Shown here: piece by piece, positions 1-7,979 of the stretch
Layout of the letters: the number at the start of each line of letters is the position of its first letter
Numbering within the stretch: the first letter of the stretch is position 1
NCBI GenBank assembly: GCA_029339505.1
Contig: JAQISU010000251.1
Location: 584,001-648,000, forward strand
Length of the DNA: 64,000 bases
Reading direction: 5' to 3'
DNA from: Unio delphinus
Lineage: Eukaryota > Mollusca > Bivalvia > Unionida > Unionidae
Notes under the pieces: model-generated
What the model was told of the DNA's origin: nothing
Database searches by the model: none
What the model saw: only the letters and a program-made list of their open reading frames with translations
Made by a program: the position numbers and the translations under genes

Positions 1-2
1 AT

Positions 3-272
3 ATGCAAAGCTTTCGTCGTGGAAGCCTTGGTCCGTTACCATGTATTCGATGTGGAGTTGGGGTTAGGGGAAGGTCGCAATTATGTCTTAGGTGTGGCGG
101 CAAACGATACAGGGAACTAAAACGCTATTATGATAAACGAATAAAAAATGGACAATCAATCAGAAATTATGAACCTGACACTGACAAAGTCAGCGACAAA
201 ATCATAAAATCCCCTCAAGACTACATTGAAAGATTTTCCAGTGATGTTATTAATGAATTAGACAAACAATAG
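3..272 (+). CDS. small zinc-ribbon-like protein (hypothetical)
   Basis: An ATG-initiated frame of 89 codons. Two CxxC pairs about 14 residues apart (CIRC and CLRC, within residues 14-31) look like a zinc-ribbon or zinc-knuckle, followed by a basic stretch (KRYRELKRYYDKR) and an acidic helical tail. I do not recognise the family. It lies upstream of, and on the same strand as, the Polinton-like capsid genes, so it may be the last gene of the element's left half, which lies outside the window. The start is only three bases from the window edge, so a longer N-terminus is possible. Confidence 0.4.
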   Translation: MQSFRRGSLGPLPCIRCGVGVRGRSQLCLRCGGKRYRELKRYYDKRIKNGQSIRNYEPDTDKVSDKIIKSPQDYIERFSSDVINELDKQ

Positions 273-307
273 TTAGTATACAAATGAACCAAGGGAGTTA
301 TCTCCCT

Positions 308-666
308 CAGCGGCTGGGTATTGTTTTATAAGAAAAGAAATATTTTTTTTTTTTAGTGTTTAAGTCAAATATTCTGTCTCATTTAAATACCGTGAAACAT
401 CATTAATAAGTAATTTAAGAAAATAAAATAACACCCTGTGGATTGCTGTATTAAGTTCTCCCTTAGATTGTGTTAACTTGTTTTATGGGTTATTGCGATT
501 CAGCGGCTGGGCATTGTTTTGTAAGAAAAGAAATGTTTTCAAACAATTATATTCTTTTTTCTAGTGCTTTATGCAAATATTCTGTCTCATTTAAATACTG
601 TGAAACACCATTAATAAGTAATTCAAGAAAATAAAATAGCACACCTTGCGGATTGCTGTATTAAGT
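308..666 (+). repeat. two diverged direct repeats (~150-165 bp)
   Basis: Copy one runs about 308-456 and copy two about 501-666. Both begin CAGCGGCTGGG, share ATTCTGTCTCATTTAAATAC in the middle, and end GGATTGCTGTATTAAGT. The spacer is about 45 bp. No coding potential is seen. They lie between the small zinc-ribbon gene and the capsid genes and could be duplicated regulatory DNA or fossil repeat units. Confidence 0.75.
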
Positions 667-1365
667 CCCCTTATATACTATATGAATATTTACAACATAT
701 ATATGTTAAAAAACGTTATTCCTTATGGACGTGAACAGTGGTCTAACGGTATCGTGTTTGGCTTGTAAACCCAGACAATTATTCTTCACATGTTCGCGCC
801 CCATAGCAGACAAATTGTCTGATGGTGAAACGGTGGATGTTTTTTTTTCTATTTAATTGAGGGGAGGGAGGGCAACCCCTCTGTGTGCATACATATAACA
901 TGCAAACCCATGCTATCAAATTTACGGTAGCGGTGGGTTGTCGGTTTTTGACAACTTACGCGCAACCATGAATTTGATTTCATGGGTTGCATGTTGAATG
1001 TAAACACATAAATGCCCTAAAATAAATAACATCCATGGATGTAATTTGCTCTCCATCACATTTGGGTAGCCCCGTATGGTGTTCAAAATGAATTACCGGC
1101 CAAAAAAAGGTTCGTGGATGCACATTGGGTAACCCCAGAATGAATTATCGGCTAAAAGAAACGGTCATAGGGTCATATCTCAAAGAGCAAAAACATTCTG
1201 ATATAAAACAGAAACAGAAAAATGCTCTAACAAAGGAACCCTATGAAAAACACAAAGGCCTAATAAGGGACCCAATGAATGCAAATAGAACCACAGCGGC
1301 CTATATCAAGGGGGTCAAATGACTGATAACCGCTCATCATGGTTGATATTTATTTTTGTCTGCAT
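667..1365. other. intergenic DNA with an imperfect inverted repeat
   Basis: No convincing gene. An imperfect inverted repeat pairs TGCAAACCCATG...CAAATTTA (901-924) with GAATTTGATTTCATGGGTTGCA (about 971-992); a nested hairpin GTTGTC/GACAAC sits between its arms. A short direct repeat (GGGTAACCCC/GGGTAGCCCC, then GAATTACCGGC/GAATTATCGGC) lies at about 1065-1155. A 65-codon frame at 1125-1322 opens with TTG and is not convincing as a gene. Confidence 0.45.
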
Positions 1366-1970
1366 TTATATTTATATATACAGAATTAATTTAAAAAAAT
1401 ATATTTATATATACAGAATTAATTTTAAAAAATATATTTATATATACAGAATTAATTTTAAAAAATATATTTATATATACAGAATTAATTTTAAAAAATA
1501 TATTTATATATACAGACTGAATTTTAAAAAAGATATTTATATATACAGAATTAATTTTTAAAAAGATATTTATATATACAGACTGAATTTTTAAAAAAGA
1601 TATTTATATATACAGACTGAATTTTTAAAAAAGATAGTTATATATACAGACTGAATTTTTAAAAAAGATATTTATATATACAGACTGAATTTTTAAAAAA
1701 GATATTTATATATACAGACTGAATTTTTAAAAAAGATATTTATATATACGGACTGAATTTTTAAAAAAAATATTTATATATACAGACTGAATTTTTAAAA
1801 AAGATATTTATATATACAGACTGAATTTTTAAAAAAGATATTTATATATACAGAATTATTTTAAAAAAGATATTTATATATACAGAATTAATTTTAAAAA
1901 AGATATTTATATATATACAGACTGAATTTTAAAAAAGATATTTATATATACAGACTGAATTTTAAAAATA
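1366..1970 (+). repeat. 33/34-bp AT-rich minisatellite (~18 copies)
   Basis: The tandem unit is ATATTTATATATACAGAATT followed by AATTTTAAAAA. It drifts from a 33-bp form with GAATTAA to a 34-bp form with GACTGAA. The 33-bp copies give an artificial 11-residue repeat on translation, which ends once the 34-bp copies begin. No gene is inferred. Confidence 0.9.
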
Positions 1971-2022
1971 TTAACGGCTCATTTATTTTTGAAAAATGAA
2001 TTAGAAATATGTATTATCATAT

Positions 2023-2379
2023 ATGAATTCTGAAATTATGAATAGCATCATAGTTGAAATTGCAAAATTGAAAAATCAGAATATTAAATTGTCAGATGGG
2101 TTAAATACTGATCAAATCAAGTCGGATTTTCAGGATATAGAATACGGAGTTAGCACTAACAAGTATATGTTACCAAAGAAATATGCACTCATCAAAAAAA
2201 TTCAAAATTCTATTCGAGACTCTCTTGCATTTTCCAGTGAAGTAGATGTGTTTGTTCCGTTATATACTATCGTGGAAGGAATACGAAAAGAATTGGGTAA
2301 CGAATATGAATTGAAAAAGGAAGTTAATTCTAAAATTAGAAACTTACGAGCGTTAATTCAAGAAAATGAACTATTTTGA
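2023..2379 (+). CDS. hypothetical helical protein of Polinton-like element 1
   Basis: An ATG-initiated 118-codon frame of mixed charge with predicted helices; no signal peptide, membrane segment or cysteine motif. It is the first intact gene of the + strand block and is preceded by an AT-rich leader with ATATATG at the start codon. A hairpin AAAATC/GATTTT (2413-2431) lies 33 nt after the stop. I do not recognise the family. Its size and position suit a small accessory or regulatory protein of the element, but that is inference. Confidence 0.55.
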   Translation: MNSEIMNSIIVEIAKLKNQNIKLSDGLNTDQIKSDFQDIEYGVSTNKYMLPKKYALIKKIQNSIRDSLAFSSEVDVFVPLYTIVEGIRKELGNEYELKKEVNSKIRNLRALIQENELF

Positions 2380-2881
2380 TTGACCGACCCTCAAAAGATT
2401 TTGTCAGACAGTAAAATCTCCTTATGATTTTCATTTTTTTGTCATTTTTTGATTGAATCAGTAAAAATATTTCACACTGCGAAAATAAAATAGAATCCTA
2501 ACAGCTTTGAAAGTTCTTTTAAGAACTTTTCTCTATGGAAAATCGACTACTTGACCCTACGAGGTTTTTTGATGAAAATCGATGAAAAATGACCAAACAT
2601 CACTGAAAACAGGCAAAAATTGATGAAAAATGGCTAAAAATCATCAAAAATGAGTTTTAACAGCTTTTCCTTATGGAAAATCCCATGTAAAATCGACTAC
2701 TTGACTGTAAAATCTCTTTGAGATTTTCAACTGAAAACCACCAAAATGGCACCAAAACAGGCAAAATCAATGGATAAAAAATAAAAATATTTCACAGCAA
2801 TAAAAAATTGGACCGTTAAGGATGGAATCATCGATGGGAAAAATTGTTTTACAATTGAAAAATGGTTTCTGATTTCAAATA
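2380..2881. promoter_or_regulatory. hairpin-rich intergenic region
   Basis: Half a kilobase without a gene, dense in small hairpins: AAAATC/GATTTT (2413-2431), AAGTTCTT/AAGAACTT near 2510-2530, TTTTCC/GGAAAA near 2664-2682, AAAATCTC/GAGATTTT near 2708-2727, and AATTGT/ACAATT near 2842-2856. Several loops are TTT or TTAT. The stretch ends with AATTGAAAA (2853-2861) 20 nt before the next ATG. It probably separates two transcription units (3' end signals, then a promoter). Confidence 0.5.
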
Positions 2882-3238
2882 ATGGTCAATGAAGCATTAA
2901 CGACCCGATTGGCTCGTGAGCGACTAGATGCAATTAAGAAATTTATACCAATTCGCGACTCTGTAAGAAATAAACTGCAACAACGACAGAGTTTACAAAC
3001 TGATTTTGCTCTGGGGTCTGAAGAGTTGTTTAAACCAGTAACCACAGCAACGAAAGGGGTAGAGCGTGCTTTACTGGGAGATGGTCCCGAGACGGGAAAA
3101 TCTGTTATTGGTGAACTTGAAAAACTAGCAGCGAAAACTGAACAAACTGAAAAAACTGATCCGAAAAAAACGACTGTTTCTCTGTTGAATAAATTTACTG
3201 ATCATGCTAAAATATTAATAAAAAACCTATTTTATTGA
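2882..3238 (+). CDS. hypothetical protein, N-terminal half of a two-frame gene
   Basis: ATG-initiated, 118 codons, basic and helical (residues 1-40 rich in R and K), with a Thr/Lys/Glu linker around residue 85. It resembles N-termini of conserved hypothetical proteins found next to Polinton-like capsid genes (a stretch of the type EELFKPVT), but that is from memory. The frame stops at 3236-3238. The following open frame (3211-3915) has no ATG and would be reached by a -1 shift at A_AAA_AAC (3220-3226). The AATTGAAAA motif at 2853-2861 is a likely promoter element. Confidence 0.55.
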   Translation: MVNEALTTRLARERLDAIKKFIPIRDSVRNKLQQRQSLQTDFALGSEELFKPVTTATKGVERALLGDGPETGKSVIGELEKLAAKTEQTEKTDPKKTTVSLLNKFTDHAKILIKNLFY

Positions 3239-3915
3239 AATCAAAGGATTATCAAGCCTTTGGTAATTTTGCTGCTCAAAGCTATAATTCAAAAAAAGAT
3301 TTTTTAAAGGACGAGTATAAAAATGATAGAATATCAAGTAATGATTGGTTCGATTATTTGTATAAACTAAATAAAGGGATTGGTCGTTTGAATAAGGATG
3401 AGATAGGATACAAGGAATTTAAAAAGAGAATTAGTAATTATAAAAGAGAACAAATAGAAGAGCGACAACGAGAAATAGAAGAACGGCAAGAACTAAAACG
3501 TCAAACACCAACACGTAGACAAACAAGAAGACAAAAAAAACAACAACTACCACCTGATGATGATGATGATTTAGAAGAACGACGTCAAACACCAACACGG
3601 AGACAAAAAAAACAAGAAGACCCTAATGATGATTATTTACAAGAAACGAATTTAGAAAAACTAGATGAAGCAGCTGGTTATAGCGGAAGTGGACTGCAAA
3701 ATCCAAGAATTGGAAACACTTGTCCTGATAGTGTTATCAATGATATATCACGATTAGATGTTCTTGTAGGAGGATTCCGAGCTGGAAATAACTGTCCAGA
3801 AATAATTAATGAAGCAGCTGATATCTGTAGACGGTTATTTGCCGGCGGTATCATGGATATCAAAACATATCGAGATTTCATTGACGAGTTAGCAAATGGG
3901 TATCATAGGGATTAA
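3211..3915 (+). CDS. C-terminal half of a two-frame gene (RLxVLxGGFxAGNN domain)
   Basis: An open frame with no ATG near its beginning; the first possible near-cognate start is TTG at 3235. It encodes a charged N-terminal part, a disordered middle with TPTRRQ-type repeats, poly-Asp and poly-Lys/Gln (residues about 85-140), then a conserved-looking end with RLDVLVGGFRAGNN and a helical DELANGY tail. The end is of a kind I associate with Polinton-type minor proteins. Because the N-terminus is missing and a canonical slippery heptamer lies just before the zero-frame stop of the 2882 gene, it is best read as the second half of that gene, by programmed frameshift or through a recent indel. Confidence 0.5.
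   Translation, partial: NINKKPILLKSKDYQAFGNFAAQSYNSKKDFLKDEYKNDRISSNDWFDYLYKLNKGIGRLNKDEIGYKEFKKRISNYKREQIEERQREIEERQELKRQTPTRRQTRRQKKQQLPPDDDDDLEERRQTPTRRQKKQEDPNDDYLQETNLEKLDEAAGYSGSGLQNPRIGNTCPDSVINDISRLDVLVGGFRAGNNCPEIINEAADICRRLFAGGIMDIKTYRDFIDELANGYHRD
3220..3263 (+). promoter_or_regulatory. candidate -1 ribosomal frameshift site
   Basis: In the frame of the 2882 gene the sequence reads ATA AAA AAC, which contains the canonical X_XXY_YYZ heptamer A_AAA_AAC at 3220-3226. The zero-frame stop TGA follows at 3236. A -1 shift enters the long frame ending at 3915. A stem CAAAGG/CCTTTG (3242-3247 with 3257-3262, nine-base loop) begins about 15 nt downstream, farther than the usual 5-9 nt. A one-base indel in the A run would give the same picture. 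Confidence 0.4.
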
Positions 3916-3920
3916 ATAAC

Positions 3921-3941
3921 AATTGAAAACACTATTGTTTT
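3921..3941 (+). promoter_or_regulatory. AATTGAAAA motif overlapping a hairpin
   Basis: AATTGAAAA (3921-3929) ends 19 nt before the ATG at 3949. It overlaps the hairpin AAAACA-CTAT-TGTTTT (3926-3941). The same nonamer precedes the ATGs at 2882 (20 nt) and 7980 (23 nt). It is likely a promoter element of element 1 combined with a 3' end hairpin for the upstream gene. Confidence 0.45.
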
Positions 3942-3948
3942 TATAATA

Positions 3949-4380
3949 ATGATCATCCATTACAATCATGATAAACCAACCCTCGTCTATGTAGTTAATT
4001 CACGGTTTCCAGTTTATAAAGCATACTATGGAGATGGCCTCGGCAATAACATTTTAGGATTCTTTTCAAGAATGGCCCCAAAAGTGATGCCGTTAGCTAA
4101 ACAATTATCAATGAAAGCCATTGATGTTATTCGTGATAAGGGTATTAGTACTGTTGGAGATCTTGCCGGGAAAGCGTTTTCAACTGCGAAGGATAAAATA
4201 ACATCATTAGTGAGGCGAAAAAAGAAACCGTTACCGTCTACAGAAGAAATGCCTGCAAGTGTTAGTAAAATTATAAATAACGCAGTAGATGAAAAACTAG
4301 CGTCGATGGTAAATCAAGGGGACCAAAGCAATATTGCAAACATGATAGCAGGAAGTGGCTTTAAAAAACTACGACGATGA
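3949..4380 (+). CDS. pVI/pX-like minor capsid or membrane-active protein
   Basis: 143 codons from ATG. It has a glycine-rich amphipathic segment (residues 28-60: GDGLGNNILGFFSRM then a helix with KAIDVIRDKG), a basic cluster VRRKKK near residue 88, and a C-terminal GSGFKKLRR. This pattern (amphipathic helix, arginine-rich stretch, short basic tail) fits the membrane-lytic or core-binding minor capsid peptides of adenovirus-like viruses, known in Polintons as pVI- or pX-like. It directly precedes the capsid gene. The call is by pattern and position, not by a detected domain. Confidence 0.5.
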   Translation: MIIHYNHDKPTLVYVVNSRFPVYKAYYGDGLGNNILGFFSRMAPKVMPLAKQLSMKAIDVIRDKGISTVGDLAGKAFSTAKDKITSLVRRKKKPLPSTEEMPASVSKIINNAVDEKLASMVNQGDQSNIANMIAGSGFKKLRR

Positions 4381-4388
4381 AAATGGAA

Positions 4389-4404
4389 AAATCGTTTACG
4401 ATTT
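4389..4404 (+). terminator. intergenic hairpin after the pVI/pX-like gene
   Basis: AAATCG-TTTA-CGATTT is a perfect 6-bp stem with a 4-nt loop, 8 nt after the stop codon. It is one of a series of small hairpins that follow most genes of element 1. Confidence 0.4.
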
Positions 4405-4434
4405 CACTATTTAGACTCTGATAAATAGAATAAA

Positions 4435-5853
4435 ATGTTCAAAAGGTCATCTGATCCAGCATTTGATATAGACGCCCCAGTCCCCAAGAATGATTCTGTA
4501 CGCGATTATCAATATTACGCCTATCATGCCATAAACTCAAATAGTCGAGCAAGAATTGATCTTCAAGTCCATGATACCAGTAAATACTTTTTACCCTGTG
4601 AAGCATTTATTGAAGTAGAAGGAGAAATTGTAACAGCTGCTGATACTACTGCTGTACCAGCACCGTATCCAGCTGGTACTCAAGTCGGTTTTGTCAATAA
4701 TGGTATTATGGCGCTATTTGAGAGTGCTAGATATCTCATTGATGGAAAAGAAATTGAGTCGATAGATCGTGATGTTGATGTGGCTACAACAATAATCGGG
4801 TTAGCGAGATATTCCGATGATTATACAAGATCAGCAGGACCTTCTATGATGTTTGCAAAAGATGCTAAGAATACCGCTGGAGGAAAACAATTTATTATAA
4901 GACAACCAAGGGATCGTGCTGCTAACCCTGCTAATGTTGCTGGTATCGAGAATATGATTATAAACAACGATCCTAATTTCAATCTAGGAGCCGCAACACG
5001 AAACTCAATGTTGCAAGGAGAGCGTAAATCATTTTCATGCGCGATTCCACTGCATCACATATTTGGATTCTGTAGAAACGTCAGAAAAGTTATCTACGGG
5101 GCGAAGCATACAGTATCGCTTGTACGAAAAAGTGATGATAATGATGCAATTTGGAGGATTCCAGCAAATGCTGCAGCCGCCAATGCTGATGTCGGTAGAG
5201 TCGATTTAACAAAAATATCATTGTGGATGCCAGTGTTGACTCCAGCAATCACCTCAGAAGGACGATTACTATCATTTATGGATCAAGGAGGAAAGTCGTT
5301 GTTGAGTTGGCTAACCGTGAGTACAGATGTGAAGCAATCAAATATCAACGGGTTATTCACTTGGAACCTAGCATCAAATCAAGGCGTTTCTGCGCCACGT
5401 CATATATTCGTAGCGTTACAGGATACCACACGAGTTGGCAATCAACTCTCCAGTCATATGATATTTGATCAATTAGGTGTGAAAGACGTCTCACTGAGAA
5501 TAAACGGCCAGCAGGAACCATCCGAGGATATACAACTTAATTACACAGAAAATCATATTGCACGAGTTTATCATCGTCTGTTGTCATTTATGGCACGCGA
5601 CCAAAATGTCGATACTGGTTTGCAAATATCACAATATGATTTTAAAAATTTGTATCCGATCTATTACTTCTCACTGGAACATCTCGATTTGACAAGACAG
5701 TCAGTTGTTGATATACACTTTAGAGCTAATGTGACTCGTGGTGCTATTGCTGATTATAGAGCGGTTGCTGTCATTCTCAGTGATAAATCAATGCTACTCG
5801 AAGGTGTTGGTGGAAGAATGAGAGTAGTAGATGCCCCAGTAGAAAATCTTTGA
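4435..5853 (+). CDS. major capsid protein candidate (double jelly roll type)
   Basis: 472 codons, intact and ATG-initiated. The N-terminal half carries phrases typical of one animal Polinton-like capsid lineage: VNNGIMALFESARYLIDGKEI followed by an ATTIIGL..YSDDYT..AGPSMMF region (residues about 97-145) and IPLHHIFGFCRN (about 205). The length matches a compact double-jelly-roll MCP. Position between a pVI/pX-like gene and the protease is the usual capsid-module context. It would form the hexameric capsomers of an icosahedral particle assembled in the nucleus. No frameshift or stop is seen, in contrast to its neighbours. It is clearly different from the F54H12.2-like capsid protein at 54.8-56.2 kb, so the two elements are separate lineages. 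Confidence 0.6.
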   Translation: MFKRSSDPAFDIDAPVPKNDSVRDYQYYAYHAINSNSRARIDLQVHDTSKYFLPCEAFIEVEGEIVTAADTTAVPAPYPAGTQVGFVNNGIMALFESARYLIDGKEIESIDRDVDVATTIIGLARYSDDYTRSAGPSMMFAKDAKNTAGGKQFIIRQPRDRAANPANVAGIENMIINNDPNFNLGAATRNSMLQGERKSFSCAIPLHHIFGFCRNVRKVIYGAKHTVSLVRKSDDNDAIWRIPANAAAANADVGRVDLTKISLWMPVLTPAITSEGRLLSFMDQGGKSLLSWLTVSTDVKQSNINGLFTWNLASNQGVSAPRHIFVALQDTTRVGNQLSSHMIFDQLGVKDVSLRINGQQEPSEDIQLNYTENHIARVYHRLLSFMARDQNVDTGLQISQYDFKNLYPIYYFSLEHLDLTRQSVVDIHFRANVTRGAIADYRAVAVILSDKSMLLEGVGGRMRVVDAPVENL

Positions 5854-5861
5854 ACGATTTT
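5843..5861 (+). terminator. hairpin spanning the capsid stop codon
   Basis: AAAATC-TTTGAAC-GATTTT forms a 6-bp stem with the TGA stop in its loop. It has the same AAAATC/GATTTT arms as the hairpin at 2413-2431. Confidence 0.35.
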
Positions 5862-5902
5862 TCTCGATTTTTCATTGAATTAGAATCAATCAATTATATA
5901 TA

Positions 5903-6443
5903 ATGTCATATAGTGTTATTAGTGTTACGTTAACTCCTGGTCAAATCAAAAAATTGCAATCAGAATCGGCTAAAAAAATGTGGAACCACAATCACGTTGA
6001 AACCCAATCAAATGACTAGTGGTGCAAATAAATTATCGCTGACAACTCGTCAGGTGAAACATTTCAATGATGCTTTCAAGGATAAAAAAGGTGTTCAGAT
6101 TACTCTTTCTGCGGCTGCTATCAAAAATATGATTAAAACAGGCGGTATATTTCCATTGTTAGCTGCAATACCAGCATTGATTGCAGCAGCAGCCCCAGCG
6201 GTGGCTAAAGCAGCGGCGTTAGGAGCCGTTGGTACTGCAGCAGGAATGACGTTGAAAAAGGCAGCTGGACAAGGATATAAAAAAAAGAGACGATCCGTTC
6301 ACGGATTGGGTCTAAGACTACCAGGAACCCCGTATTCATGGTACAGCGGAAAAGGTCTAGGACTACCAGGAACCCCGTATTCATGGTACAGCGGGAGATC
6401 CGTTCACGGATCAGGCCTGAGACTACCAGGAACGGTTTATTAA
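5903..6443 (+). pseudogene. hydrophobic GG-motif core protein, frame broken in an A7 run
   Basis: An ATG at 5903 opens a 38-codon frame (stop 6017-6019) whose start, LTPGQIKKLQ, is the kind of N-terminus seen in a common Polinton-type protein. The rest of the same protein lies in the +1 frame to 6443: a KGVQITLSAAAIKNM segment, a hydrophobic alanine-rich region (residues 50-90, ending in a GG/A-rich part), a KKKRR cluster, then two near-identical 15-residue repeats containing GLPGTPYSWYSG. The switch falls in the A7 run at 5972-5978, consistent with one extra A. The hydrophobic segment suggests a membrane-active or capsid-interior role. It could be a true mutation or an assembly homopolymer error. 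Confidence 0.6.
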
Positions 6444-6447
6444 TTGA

Positions 6448-6462
6448 GGAACCTATGGTTCC
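6448..6462 (+). promoter_or_regulatory. hairpin around the protease start codon
   Basis: GGAACC-TAT-GGTTCC places the first protease ATG (6455-6457) in the loop and 3' arm. It could serve as the 3' end signal of the upstream gene or influence start choice; ATGs at 6473 and 6482 are alternatives. Confidence 0.3.
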
Positions 6463-6904
6463 CAAATCTTCGATGGTTCCCATGTCCAATTTTGATTTAA
6501 TGGATGCGGCTAAAAAACTAGTGATTAAAAATTTCAGAGGTGTTTTTATGAAAGATCAATTACCACATCAACCAAACAAAACTGAAACAGGTATTATTAA
6601 TCTCGATAACAGCACCGGACCTGGAACTCACTGGGTTGCATACGCTATTGATCCACGTGGGATTGTCTATTTTGATTCATATGGATTAGCCCCACCAAAA
6701 GAGTTTATGCGTTATATAAAACAATTTCCAATGAAGACTTGGTATTCTACGCTACCAACACAACAAATCAATGACCCACCAATATGCGGCAGTGAAGTAT
6801 TAAATTTCCTTGACGCTATTTCAGCATCTAGAAAACCACCTCATATTGTCGTAAATGACTACACCAGCAATCGCTTTTTAGAGAGAGAAAGAGTTTTACA
6901 ATAA
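6455..6904 (+). CDS. adenain-like cysteine protease (maturation protease)
   Basis: 149 codons from the first downstream ATG (6455), with alternatives at 6473 and 6482. The catalytic residues can be read in order: His59 in GTHWVAY, Asp74 in YFDSYG, Gln104 in TQQIND and Cys111 in PICGSE. This is the H-D-Q-C layout of the adenovirus/Ulp1 cysteine protease family that cleaves capsid precursors in Polintons and adenoviruses. It starts 11 nt after the broken core-protein gene. An in-frame extension reaching back to 6338 overlaps that gene in another frame and is probably not used. The product is intact and is the most secure call in element 1. Confidence 0.85.
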   Translation: MVPKSSMVPMSNFDLMDAAKKLVIKNFRGVFMKDQLPHQPNKTETGIINLDNSTGPGTHWVAYAIDPRGIVYFDSYGLAPPKEFMRYIKQFPMKTWYSTLPTQQINDPPICGSEVLNFLDAISASRKPPHIVVNDYTSNRFLERERVLQ

Positions 6905-7949
6905 CATAATTGATATTTGGGGGAGATCTTTGAAACCCAAACCCGATGGCACTGCAACCCCTGATTCTATCAAGGATATAACAAAAAAAATTAAAGATGA
7001 AATAGCTGAGACGTTGAATTTAGAAAGTGTTGAACCCAATGAAATAGTTGTATTTCAAGATCGCCAGGGTAAATTGAAATCTAGTAATATTTCTCTGGAT
7101 GATATTTTAGTTAAACAACAAAACGCAATCGAGAACACCGTTGCGTTATTTTCCGATCAGGGTAAATTGAAATCTAGTAATATTTCTCTGGATGATATTT
7201 TAGTTAAACAACAAAACGCAATCGAGAACACCGTTGCGTTATTTTCCGATCAGGGTAAATTGAAAACCAGTAATATTTCTCTGGATGATATTTTAGTTAA
7301 ACAACAAAACGCAATCGACAACACCGTTGCGTTATTTTCCGATCAGGGTAAACTCAAACCGGGTGTACTCGTTTCGACGATTACAGATCGATTGAAAATT
7401 CTCAACGATGAGTTAAACAATTCTGTGGTTGTACTAACAACACTTGAATCTAGAATTGAAGAACACATAAAACAGTTTACCGCATTTCGTAGAAATATCA
7501 TTGATAAATTTATTGGAACTACATTCGATAAAATTGAACTAAAACTCCCTGATATTAAAAAATCCATCGATGAGACGAAAACTTTCATCGAAGCCGTCAA
7601 AGGTGATTTTTCGAGGATGATAACAGTCATTGAAAAAACAAAAATTCCTCATGAGAAAACTAACAACATAGTATACACAATCCAACACGGATCATTTGAG
7701 TGGTCACCTACAAACAACAAATTAGATATCACTGCAACCGTTAAGGGTATTTATCGATTAACACTAGTAACACCATTGTCTCAATTTAATATTTCATCGT
7801 ACAGTTCATCTGGGGTCAATAATACGATTTCAACGATCATCGACAAGGGTACAAATGAAAAGTTCACTATAACATCTACTGATGAAACTTTGGCTAGGGT
7901 TTCAACAACATGGTATGTGGAATTCGTAGCGGATTTAAGTAAATCGTAA
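6882..7949 (+). CDS. fibre-like repeat protein without a visible ATG
   Basis: The open frame begins at 6882 after a stop at 6879-6881 and contains no ATG before the repeats; the nearest near-cognate start is TTG at 6930. From there about 340 residues follow. Three tandem 31-residue units (QGKLKSSNISLDDILVKQQN...) occupy residues 46-138, encoded by 93-bp repeats at 7065, 7158 and 7251; the first two are identical in DNA. A long coiled coil follows (residues 150-250), then a C-terminal beta-rich domain. Repeats, coiled coil and a terminal globular head are the layout of trimeric fibre or tail proteins. A receptor-binding role is inference. The missing start suggests N-terminal loss or a frameshift. 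Confidence 0.5.
   Translation, partial: REKEFYNNIIDIWGRSLKPKPDGTATPDSIKDITKKIKDEIAETLNLESVEPNEIVVFQDRQGKLKSSNISLDDILVKQQNAIENTVALFSDQGKLKSSNISLDDILVKQQNAIENTVALFSDQGKLKTSNISLDDILVKQQNAIDNTVALFSDQGKLKPGVLVSTITDRLKILNDELNNSVVVLTTLESRIEEHIKQFTAFRRNIIDKFIGTTFDKIELKLPDIKKSIDETKTFIEAVKGDFSRMITVIEKTKIPHEKTNNIVYTIQHGSFEWSPTNNKLDITATVKGIYRLTLVTPLSQFNISSYSSSGVNNTISTIIDKGTNEKFTITSTDETLARVSTTWYVEFVADLSKS
7065..7343 (+). repeat. three 93-bp in-frame tandem repeats
   Basis: Units start at 7065, 7158 and 7251, with a partial fourth at 7344 (CAGGGTAAACTC). Copies one and two are identical over 93 bp; copy three differs at a few positions (AAAACC for AAATCT, GACAAC for GAGAAC). The identity implies very recent duplication or gene conversion. 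Confidence 0.95.
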
Positions 7950-7966
7950 TTGAAAACGCTAGCGTT
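7948..7966 (+). promoter_or_regulatory. AATTGAAAA motif plus AACGCTAGCGTT palindrome
   Basis: AATTGAAAA (7948-7956) lies 23 nt before the ATG at 7980 and overlaps the perfect 12-bp palindrome AACGCTAGCGTT. This is the third instance of motif plus hairpin in element 1. Confidence 0.45.
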
Positions 7967-7979
7967 GTTAAAATAAAAA

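Noticed and set aside
733..810. tRNA-like sequence with TGGTCTAACGG and GCTTGTAAACCC
   Set aside because: The A box is perfect and the anticodon region resembles tRNA-Thr(TGT), but the T stem and acceptor stem do not pair and the B box has a mismatch. At best a decayed tRNA or SINE fragment.
1319..1561. 80-codon frame with an 11-residue repeat
   Set aside because: A product of the 33-bp minisatellite.
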